In this document: positions 54,407 through 61,766 of the stretch, in pieces
How positions within the stretch are numbered: position 1 is the first letter of the stretch
Layout of the letters: each line of letters starts with the position of its first letter
DNA from: Clostridiaceae bacterium
GTDB lineage: Bacteria; Bacillota; Clostridia; Saccharofermentanales; DTU023
Assembly: GCA_012800435.1 (NCBI GenBank)
Contig: JAAZJH010000020.1
Location: 1-61,766, forward strand
Direction: 5' to 3'
DNA length: 61,766 nucleotides
Made by a program: the position numbers and the translations under genes
Notes under the pieces: generated by a model
The model's database searches: none
What the model was told of the DNA's origin: nothing
The model's input: only the letters and a program-made list of their open reading frames with translations

Positions 54407-55474
54407 TGGCACACTTGATGATTCTACTAAACGAGGAAGCAAAAGCATAGCATCGCCCAAACTATAAAATCGATATTGACGCGCAATCGCCTCCTGATAC
54501 GTTGCGAGTATTTTTTCTCGTCCCATCAATGCAGAGACAAGCATGAGCAGCGTCGACTCAGGCAAATGAAAATTTGTGATCATAGCGTCCACTACGCGGA
54601 AACGAAATCCGGGATAAATGTAGAGTTCTGTACTTCCCGATGCTGGCTTAAGTTTGCACTCGTTGTCACCATATTGTTGTTTTAAGGCAACGCTTTCGAG
54701 CACTCGACAGCACGTGGTTCCGACGGCCACCACACGGTGACCGGTTTGTTTGGCTTTGTTAACGGCGTGTGCCGCGTCATCGTCAAAAACATAGTACTCA
54801 CTATGCATGACGTGATCTGTCACATGTTCTTCTTTTACAGGAAGAAATGTGCCTAGACCCACATGAAGCGTAACACGAGCAATATTGATTCCCATACCGC
54901 TGATTTTCTGTAGTAACGTTTCAGTAAAATGAAGACCTGCTGTCGGAGCCGCGGCTGATCCCGGAGTACATGAATATACGGTTTGATAACGTTCCGGATC
55001 CTCAAGTTTTTCATGAATATAAGGAGGAAGCGGCATTTCGCCCAGTCGTCCGATCAAGACCGAAAAATCACCATTATAATCAAATTGAGCAATCCGAGTG
55101 CCATCCGACATAACATCGACGATTCGCGCTTCGAGCTCATTTTTTGAGAAAACGATGTGCTCTCCGAGTCGAGCATTTTTTCCGGGCTTTACAAGCACCT
55201 GCCATATACTATTCTCAAGTTGATGCAATAAAAGAAATTCTACACGACCACCCGATTTGGCGCGTCGACCATAAAGACGCGCCGGAATAACGCGTGTATC
55301 GTTAATCACGAGACAGTCACCCGGGATTAAATATTCCGGAAGATCCGAAAACACACGATGTTCAAGTGTACCGTTGTCATGCATCACCAAGAGACGCGAT
55401 GCATCTCGGACTTTTTCCGGATGCGAAGCGATTAATCCTTCAGGCAAAATATATCGGTATGAGGAAGTCTGCAT
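54356..55474 (-). CDS. queA: S-adenosylmethionine:tRNA ribosyltransferase-isomerase
   Basis: 372 residues from the ATG at 55472-55474 (open to 55516, where a start would add 14 residues outside the family's usual N-terminus). Adds the cyclopentene epoxide ring to preQ1 in tRNA. Marks: YILPEGLIASHP, DCLVINDTRVIPARLYGRR, TPGSAAAPTAGLHFTETLL, TLHVGLGTFLPV and TNFHLPESTLLMLVSAL. The last 20 residues (after ESSVPPI) lie in a set of short direct repeats and have no counterpart in the family. Confidence 0.96.
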   Translation of the reverse strand: MQTSSYRYILPEGLIASHPEKVRDASRLLVMHDNGTLEHRVFSDLPEYLIPGDCLVINDTRVIPARLYGRRAKSGGRVEFLLLHQLENSIWQVLVKPGKNARLGEHIVFSKNELEARIVDVMSDGTRIAQFDYNGDFSVLIGRLGEMPLPPYIHEKLEDPERYQTVYSCTPGSAAAPTAGLHFTETLLQKISGMGINIARVTLHVGLGTFLPVKEEHVTDHVMHSEYYVFDDDAAHAVNKAKQTGHRVVAVGTTCCRVLESVALKQQYGDNECKLKPASGSTELYIYPGFRFRVVDAMITNFHLPESTLLMLVSALMGREKILATYQEAIARQYRFYSLGDAMLLLPRLVESSSVPPITEQGDEQANHRASQ

Positions 55475-55669
55475 ATCAGCATCTTCCGCGACAATAGTTT
55501 CAGGATTTCGCATCATGTTCTTTTCAGTCTTTCTTTTGATTTTGCATTATCATGATGCTCTTGTTGCTTACTAAATAATGGGATTCCAGCGTATCTTATT
55601 TATCGCACAAGACCATTTCATCTGTTTCTGCCGGTTTCTCTAGTGTATGCCGAAGGCAGGAGGTCTCTT

Positions 55670-57895
55670 CTAAGATTTCGACAAAGCTTCCGGAGAAGAC
55701 ACAGTCGATGTCTTTTTGGATTTAGATGCCTTCTTAGACTTAGATGCTCCTGATCGCTTACGTGTTGGGCAATCCTTATTTGAACAAGCTTCATAGGTTC
55801 TTCCGCGAAAGCGTCTCAAAACACAATAACTGCCGCACACATCACATGTTTTTCCATCGATAGGAAGGTCAAAGCTTGTAAAATCACAGTTTGCATCGTT
55901 TGTTTTATCGCAATAATAGAGACGATTCCCGCGCCTTATTTTACGAACACGAACCGGCGATCCGCATTTGGGACAATGCGCGGACGTCGGATCAGAAATC
56001 GCTTCCGTATAATCGCATTCAGGATAGCGATTGCAGGCAATAAATTTTCCATAGCGACCAATGCGGATAACCAAGTCACCTTCTTCACATTGAGGACATT
56101 TTCGACCTGTCGGCTCGTCCTCAATCACAACTTTTTCAGCAGTTTCTTTGGCCTTTAAGACATCTTTGTGGAAAGGACCGTAAAAGTTGTCTAAGAGCCC
56201 CACCCAGTTTCGGCTGCCGTCCTCGACATCATCGAGCGCATTTTCCATCTCTGCCGTAAAATCCGTATCGACAATGCTTGCAAAATGTTCTTCCAACATT
56301 TCAGTTACTGCCTTACCAAGTTCCGTTGGCTTAAGTTGTCGCTCCTCTCGTTCTACATAGTAACGATCAAATAACGTCGATATGGTCGGAGCATAAGTAG
56401 AGGGACGTCCAATCCCTAGCTCCTCCATCGCCTTGATGAGCGATGCTTCCGTATAACGAGGTGGTGGTTGTGTAAACTTTTGTTCAGGAGCAAGTCTATC
56501 GCAAAGCAATCGATCACCTGCTTTTAGTTCAGGCAGCTCAACAATATCCGGTTCATCATCATCTGCAGAGTTGTCGTCCTTTTTGTTGCTTTCTTTTTTT
56601 TCATCTAAGTCGGACTGCACGCCGTACAGTTTCAGCCAACCCGGAAAAATCATCTTTTCGCCGCGTGCCCTGAAAAGATAATTACCAGCGAGAATATCAC
56701 AAGTTATTTTGTCAAAAACGGCAGGTGTCATTTGTGATGCCATGAAACGATTCCAGATAAGCGTGTAAAGTTTCAAAAGATCACCTGACAAGTAGGATTT
56801 AACACGTTCAGGAGGCATGTCAAGATGAGAAGGACGAATCGCTTCATGTGCGTCTTGTGCCTTGCTTTTATTACGATAAAACGGCGGCTTATCCGGAAGA
56901 AATGACGTCCCAAAACGATCTTCAATCCACGCGCGTGCTTCGCGGACGGCACTTGTGGAAACGCGAACGGAGTCCGTTCGAATATAAGTCACAAGAGATA
57001 TCTGACCGAGTTCGCCCAATGCTATGCCTTCGTAAAGTCTTTGCGCGGCGCTCATCGTCCGTTTCGCTGTGAATCCAAGTGCTCGTGATGCACTTTGCTG
57101 TAGTGTACTCGTTGTAAATGGCGCGTAAGGTCGGCTTTTACGTGTTCCGGGTTTAACCTCATCTACAATAAATTCGTTTTCTTTAATTTCGGTCAGAAGC
57201 GTGTCAAGCTCTTCTTTCGAACCGATGGTCATTCGTGACACACGTCCATTTTTCTTTGTGCCTTGAAACAATGTTGAAAAAGGTGATTCTTTCTCCCCCT
57301 TTTTCAAGAAAGCCTGTAATTTCCAATATTCTTCAGGTATAAACTTATCAATCTCACGCTCACGCATCACGATTAAACGAGTTGCAACAGACTGAACACG
57401 CCCGGCGGACAGCCCTTTTCGAACTTTCTGCCAAAGCAACGGTGAGAGTTCATACCCTACAAGGCGGTCAAGGATCCGACGCGCTTGCTGTGCGTCGACC
57501 AAATTAATATTGATCGGATGCGCATTTTCAATCGCATAACGCACTGCACCGGATGTGATTTCGTTGAAAGTAATACGACAGTGACTGTTCGGGTCTATTT
57601 TTAATATATGAGCTAAGTGCCAAGCAATCGCTTCTCCTTCCCTATCCGGGTCAGTTGCGAGCAAAACACGATCGGCCTTTTCCGATGCTCTCCTTAGTTC
57701 TTTGATGATTTTATCTTTTCCAGGCATGATGAGGTACATTGGCTTAAAGTCGCGATCTACATCTACACCCAGCGTGGAAGCCGGGAGATCACGAACATGC
57801 CCGACCGACGCCTTAACCTCAAAATCCTCTCCGAGATAGCGAGCGATCGTTTTTGCTTTAGCAGGTGATTCAACAACAATTAACGTTTTTGACAT
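55670..57895 (-). CDS. topA: DNA topoisomerase I
   Basis: 741 residues. TOPRIM domain at the start (VVESPAKAKTIARYL, LLATDPDREGEAIAWHL), the catalytic tyrosine in SLVTYIRTDSVRVS, and three C-terminal zinc-finger motifs (CPQC-CNRYPEC, CPKC-C, CDVC-CSNKDC) followed by a Lys/Ser-rich tail (SKSKKASKSKKTS). An acidic insert (about 435-455) splits the core. Relaxes negative supercoils. Strong promoter 75 bases upstream. Confidence 0.98.
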   Translation of the reverse strand: MSKTLIVVESPAKAKTIARYLGEDFEVKASVGHVRDLPASTLGVDVDRDFKPMYLIMPGKDKIIKELRRASEKADRVLLATDPDREGEAIAWHLAHILKIDPNSHCRITFNEITSGAVRYAIENAHPININLVDAQQARRILDRLVGYELSPLLWQKVRKGLSAGRVQSVATRLIVMREREIDKFIPEEYWKLQAFLKKGEKESPFSTLFQGTKKNGRVSRMTIGSKEELDTLLTEIKENEFIVDEVKPGTRKSRPYAPFTTSTLQQSASRALGFTAKRTMSAAQRLYEGIALGELGQISLVTYIRTDSVRVSTSAVREARAWIEDRFGTSFLPDKPPFYRNKSKAQDAHEAIRPSHLDMPPERVKSYLSGDLLKLYTLIWNRFMASQMTPAVFDKITCDILAGNYLFRARGEKMIFPGWLKLYGVQSDLDEKKESNKKDDNSADDDEPDIVELPELKAGDRLLCDRLAPEQKFTQPPPRYTEASLIKAMEELGIGRPSTYAPTISTLFDRYYVEREERQLKPTELGKAVTEMLEEHFASIVDTDFTAEMENALDDVEDGSRNWVGLLDNFYGPFHKDVLKAKETAEKVVIEDEPTGRKCPQCEEGDLVIRIGRYGKFIACNRYPECDYTEAISDPTSAHCPKCGSPVRVRKIRRGNRLYYCDKTNDANCDFTSFDLPIDGKTCDVCGSYCVLRRFRGRTYEACSNKDCPTRKRSGASKSKKASKSKKTSTVSSPEALSKS

Positions 57896-57946
57896 GCATC
57901 TCTCTCAATTTCTTAGGATATTACATCACATCCAAATCCAAAACAT

Positions 57947-57975
57947 TATATACAGAAGTTTTCATGATCTGTCAA
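57947..57975 (-). promoter_or_regulatory. Promoter of topA
   Basis: Perfect TTGACA (57970-57975), 17 bases, TATATA followed by AT (57947-57952) on the minus strand. Confidence 0.8.
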
Positions 57976-58089
57976 AAACAGTTCTTTTTCTATCTTATTG
58001 TAAATGAACTCACAGCGGAACCCGTTAACGCTGAATGCAGAAACAAACAGGATGATTCGCGCTTCCCAATGCCGAGCTTGCTTCGACAT

Positions 58090-59430
58090 TCAGCTATGAA
58101 CACGTTGATAAAGTCCTCGGTGAAGCCTAACGACGCCTTCACACTGTAATTCTGATAAAATCAGTGCGGTCTTTCGTGAACTATATTGGCATATTTCGGC
58201 AAGCAGGCTGAGACTTCTCGGTGCTGCATCAAGAACATCAAGCAGTTTCTGTACATCCGGAGAACGCATTTGAGACGTCCGGTCAGTTCGTGTGTTTACA
58301 CCTCCACTTTGTGTTGCTTTGTGTACGCTTGATGTCCTTGGCGTATGAAACGTCGTGCGCCCTTGCGTATTTTTGCTCTTTTGTGACATTTTTTGCCCAA
58401 TCAATGACACCGGAACTTGTAATGCCTCGCGTCCAGGCGCGATTTCCCTTCTATATCCCGTTCCTTGTATCGTTGTTACCGATTCTAAGGCGGGTTCCTC
58501 TTTTTTCGAAAGCATATGATAATGTTGTTGTGCAATAAATGAAGAAGATGACGGACTTACTTCGGACAATCCCGGAATATCGTGCAATGACTCGACAAGA
58601 ATTGCTCCTTCACGAATTAACTGATGGCAACTGTGACTTGAACCCGCAATAATCGATCCCGGTACTGCACAAACATCACGTCCCTGATCTGCAGCAAATC
58701 CGGCAGTAATAAGCGTTCCGCTGGCCTTGGAAGCTTCTGTAACAAGAACCGCGTGACAAATCCCTGAGATAATGCGATTACGCGCCGGAAAGAAATGACG
58801 TAGCGGCTTTCTGCCCGGAAGAAACTCCGAAATAAGCGCGCCCTTTTCAATAATTTGAGCAAAAAGTTTGCGGTGTTCCGCCGGATAAACCACATCGACT
58901 CCGCATCCTAACACGCAAAATGTCAATCCATCTTCATGAAGCGCCACACGATGCGCTTCGCCGTCAATACCGCGAGCTCCTCCCGATACAATTGGCACAC
59001 CGCGCCTCGCCAAGCCGGATACTAGACGACGCGTCACTTCCAGCCCGTATACAGAGGGATGACGTGAGCCTACTACAGCAATTACACGCGAACCTGAGAG
59101 AGGTGCAAGATCAATACCTTTCCAAAAAAGAATCGCCGGCGGATAGCTGATTTCCTTCAAAAGGATGGGATAGTCGTTATCCGCAATAGTCACTGCCTGT
59201 ATATCCGTCTTACCTCTTGGGTCAAAAACGTTATAATAGGCTAGAAATAGGTCTTGAATGATTGCGCATTGCTCTGATGACGCAAGATAACGACTCAGCC
59301 CGGACAAGCCTCCGGCTTTCCTAAGGATATCTATGCGTACTTTGTGCTCAACTTTTGCCTTATTACATGCTTCGGTAAAAGCGCATGCCACCGCTAATCG
59401 ATTGATCCCGTCGACAGTGCCTGATTTCAC
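58090..59430 (-). CDS. dprA: DNA processing protein DprA
   Basis: 446 residues from the GTG at 59428-59430, which has GGAGG seven bases upstream. SAM-like N-terminal region, the Rossmann-like DprA core (VVGSRHPSVYGLEVTRRL, IVSGGARGIDGEAHRVAL, ISGICHAVLVTEASKASGTL), a low-complexity linker of about 100 residues, and a C-terminal winged helix (LAEICQYSSRKTALILSEL). Loads RecA on incoming single-stranded DNA in transformation. Between yifB and topA, the standard order. Confidence 0.94.
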   Translation of the reverse strand: MKSGTVDGINRLAVACAFTEACNKAKVEHKVRIDILRKAGGLSGLSRYLASSEQCAIIQDLFLAYYNVFDPRGKTDIQAVTIADNDYPILLKEISYPPAILFWKGIDLAPLSGSRVIAVVGSRHPSVYGLEVTRRLVSGLARRGVPIVSGGARGIDGEAHRVALHEDGLTFCVLGCGVDVVYPAEHRKLFAQIIEKGALISEFLPGRKPLRHFFPARNRIISGICHAVLVTEASKASGTLITAGFAADQGRDVCAVPGSIIAGSSHSCHQLIREGAILVESLHDIPGLSEVSPSSSSFIAQQHYHMLSKKEEPALESVTTIQGTGYRREIAPGREALQVPVSLIGQKMSQKSKNTQGRTTFHTPRTSSVHKATQSGGVNTRTDRTSQMRSPDVQKLLDVLDAAPRSLSLLAEICQYSSRKTALILSELQCEGVVRLHRGLYQRVHS

Positions 59431-59748
59431 CAAATCTCCTCCATATATTGGCAATCTATATCGATTTTCTGGAAAATCCCGGCATTATGTCCTGAGTTTT
59501 CCCCCAACCCTCCCGTGTGCCTGCATAATAATAAATATCCAAGCATCCCCGTTATTATGTCCCGCACGTTCCCCCCCTTATTACCGTACGGAATACTCAG
59601 AATGGCATACCGTTAATCATGCAGAGAAAGTTTTCCCATATGCTCACATGGAATCGCCGTGATAGCTGACTACGAACAGCAAGATCCTCATGCTTAACAA
59701 CCGGAACAATGAGAATAATGATGATCACGTATTCCGAACATCCAATTA
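59431..59748. other. Intergenic region between dprA and yifB
   Basis: About 320 bases with no gene I can support. No clear promoter or terminator is visible. Confidence 0.6.
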
Positions 59749-61485
59749 TCAAGAACTCATCTTCCTTTCCGTATTCTGTTCGAATGGTAGAGACTGATGA
59801 TACTGAAATGATTCAGCTATATCATCACGCAAAACGACGTCCCTCGCATCAAGGTCCGCAATTGTACGTGCGACATGCAGTATTGAAAAAAAAGCTCTCG
59901 CTGAAAGCAATGCCATATCAACCAATCGTGCCGCATATACCATATTTCTTTGATCAATTTCAAATGCTTCGGCTACATCAGAAATAATTGCACGACCATT
60001 CAAAAAAGGTTTGATGTGGCGCTTCCTTGCACGTTCTTTTTGGATCTCCCAAGCACGTGCCACATCTCGACGCATCCTTTCAATTTTTCTCATCTCTTCC
60101 TCACTGACATTATCTCTTGGAGCCATCAGTTCATCCGCCGATACACGCATCAACGGCACAACCAAATCAAAACGGTCGTATAACGGACCACTGATCCGCG
60201 AGAAATATCGTCGAAGGGAAGCGTCATCACAGTAACAAAGATGACCGGGCTCCAACAGATATCCGCAACGACATGGGTTACACGCTGCAACTAGAAGAAA
60301 TTCACAAGGGTAATCTACTTGCCAATCAGAACGTGATAAATGTACAACTCCTGTCTCTAGAGGCTCTCGCAAAGCGTCTAGTGTCTGTGGCCGCATTTGT
60401 GTAATCTCGTCTAGAAAAAGGATGCCGTGATGCGCGAGTGTACATTCACCCGGAGAAGGAGGAACGCCTCCTCCAATCAGTGCTGCCGTTGTGACTGTGT
60501 GATGTGTTCTGCGGAAAGGACGGTGCTTAACCATGCAATTCAACACATGACCTTTTCCAGCAACACTATAAATTTTAGTTAATTCAATGGACTCCTCATG
60601 TGTAAGTGACGGCAACAGCGAAGGAAGAGCAGATGCGAGTGTTGTTTTTCCGCAACCCGGAGCGCCAACCATCAACAGTGAATGCCATCCTGCAGCTGCA
60701 ATCTGACAAGTTCGAATGCCAACCGACTGTCCGCGAATCAAATCGAAACCCACTTTAGTCTTAAAGTCGGCAGATTCCGAACAATCAGTATCTGGATCAT
60801 TAATGTTACTGCTGTCTTTAGCTCTACTAACATTTCTTTTTGTCGATTTATCTTTAGTCACCTCAATGCTCGGTAGGATATTAATCACAGAATGCCCTGT
60901 CGTCTCTCTTTTAAATTCGCCTATCTCTTCTTGTTCTCGAACATCTTGTTTAGTGGAAGGAATGCCTGAATAGCGAAGAATTGCCTCTTTTAATGTACGA
61001 ACCCCTTCATAAAACAAGCCATCTAGATGACGAGCTTGCTCACAAGCTTCATAAGGTCCAATCACGTGGCAAATATTTTGCTCCCGAAGTGATAATAGTC
61101 GACCAAACATACCCTGCACGGGTTTAACTCGTCCATTCAGTGAAAGTTCTCCGAAAAGCGCTACCGCCGGAGAGTTGACAGGTCGGACAACTTGCTGTGA
61201 TGCGCCCAAAATAGCAACAGCCAACGCCAGATCAAAAGCACTGCCCTGTTTTGGCAAAGAGGCAGGCGCATAACTTGCAATCACCCTTCCTTTCGGAAAG
61301 GTATAACCGCTATTACGGATTGCTGCGCGAACGCGATCCTTCGATTCCTTAATCGCTGAATCACCTCTGCCCGAGATCTCAAAATTAGGAAGCCCCGGTA
61401 ATATAGATACTTCAATCTCAACAGAAACGCCATTCAGACCTTGAAGTGCGCAAGATAAAACGCGATGGTAAATCATAGTACTCAT
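59749..61485 (-). CDS. YifB/ComM family Mg-chelatase-like AAA+ ATPase
   Basis: 578 residues from the ATG at 61483-61485, which fits the family start (xxxYHRVLSCALQGLNGV); the frame is open to 61632. N-terminal ribosomal-S5-like domain (about 20-130), an unusually long, charged low-complexity linker (about 195-245, many Lys, Asp, Ser), AAA+ core with Walker A GAPGCGKTT, Walker B GILFLDEI, and the C-terminal Mg_chelatase_C domain. Homologues (ComM) act as branch-migration helicases in transformation. With dprA and comEC it completes three competence-linked genes in the window. Confidence 0.93.
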   Translation of the reverse strand: MSTMIYHRVLSCALQGLNGVSVEIEVSILPGLPNFEISGRGDSAIKESKDRVRAAIRNSGYTFPKGRVIASYAPASLPKQGSAFDLALAVAILGASQQVVRPVNSPAVALFGELSLNGRVKPVQGMFGRLLSLREQNICHVIGPYEACEQARHLDGLFYEGVRTLKEAILRYSGIPSTKQDVREQEEIGEFKRETTGHSVINILPSIEVTKDKSTKRNVSRAKDSSNINDPDTDCSESADFKTKVGFDLIRGQSVGIRTCQIAAAGWHSLLMVGAPGCGKTTLASALPSLLPSLTHEESIELTKIYSVAGKGHVLNCMVKHRPFRRTHHTVTTAALIGGGVPPSPGECTLAHHGILFLDEITQMRPQTLDALREPLETGVVHLSRSDWQVDYPCEFLLVAACNPCRCGYLLEPGHLCYCDDASLRRYFSRISGPLYDRFDLVVPLMRVSADELMAPRDNVSEEEMRKIERMRRDVARAWEIQKERARKRHIKPFLNGRAIISDVAEAFEIDQRNMVYAARLVDMALLSARAFFSILHVARTIADLDARDVVLRDDIAESFQYHQSLPFEQNTERKMSS

Positions 61486-61766
61486 GCTTTCTATTTTCCC
61501 CACAATACTCATTGCACAAGCCCCCAACATTTCGACAAGAAAACCCTTTAGCCGCCAAATTGTCGAAAATACTATTTCAGAAGAACCGATCACCTCATTC
61601 TTACCAAATCCACATTTCCCTCGCCTTCTCAAATAACCTCCAATTTTTCGAAGAAAGCATGAGAATTGTCCCCTTCATTACATCAGCGGTCACGATATCT
61701 AAAAGAACGAAAGAATTGGCCATTAAACAGGTGATCTTACCGGAACAGAACTCGATAGGTGGCTGA
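61486..61766. other. Right-edge region upstream of yifB
   Basis: About 280 bases to the window end. It carries the upstream flank of yifB; a plus-strand frame runs off the edge (from 61512) but has no recognisable product and overlaps the yifB leader. Confidence 0.5.

Overview
The window is a gene-dense chromosomal segment of a low-to-mid GC Bacillota, most likely of clostridial affinity. The evidence is the gene set and order: comEC-holA, radC-mreC-mreD-pbp2-mgsA, yifB-dprA-topA, queA-tgt-yajC, dnaG-rpoD-trmK, a class I desulfoferrodoxin (anaerobic lifestyle), a YfhO membrane protein, clostridial-type PRPP synthetases and an Ami-type oligopeptide transporter. Strong SD sequences and sigma-A promoters are common. 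No phage, transposon, CRISPR array or rRNA operon is visible. I cannot name the family or genus from sequence alone.

Layout. Bases 1-7200: CorC/HlyC-like membrane protein, small membrane protein, tRNA-Lys, kbl, a large YhaN-like coiled-coil protein that has lost its ATPase motifs, tRNA-Thr. 7.2-12.1 kb: transketolase and SecA. 12.3-15.4 kb: a three-gene cluster of TadE/TadG-like membrane-anchored proteins. 15.4-20.4 kb: metallo-beta-lactamase-fold hydrolase, a methylglyoxal-synthase homologue without its catalytic residues, PBP2, MreD and MreC, but no mreB. 20.5-25.2 kb: radC, holA, comEC. 25.2-27.9 kb, on the opposite strand: two tandem PRPP-synthetase paralogues behind a palindromic operator, the first degenerate at every active-site motif. 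27.9-30.5 kb: a lone hexapeptide-repeat protein, tRNA-Pro and a membrane-anchored protein that looks like a decayed ApbE flavin transferase. 30.7-38.8 kb: a five-gene Ami/Opp oligopeptide ABC transporter. 39.2-44.8 kb: a tRNA-Leu/Tyr/CAT operon, two pseudouridine synthases, a PhoB/PhoR-like two-component system and desulfoferrodoxin. 44.8-61.5 kb: YfhO, rnpB, then housekeeping genes for sigma factor, primase, queuosine synthesis, topoisomerase I, DprA and YifB.

The most unusual region is the peptide transporter. Its receptor is a circular permutation of the AmiA/OppA fold: the segment that normally forms the C-terminus sits between the lipoprotein signal and the core. Its AmiE-like ATPase carries a charged insertion of about 230 residues between Walker A and the Q-loop, and its AmiF-like ATPase ends in two predicted transmembrane helices. 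A second theme is enzyme homologues that have lost catalytic residues while remaining intact open frames: the first PRPP synthetase, the MgsA homologue, the ApbE-like protein and the YhaN-like protein.

Most genes lie on the minus strand. Two plus-strand blocks (prs pair; two-component system, rluF, desulfoferrodoxin) are closed by strong bidirectional hairpin terminators.
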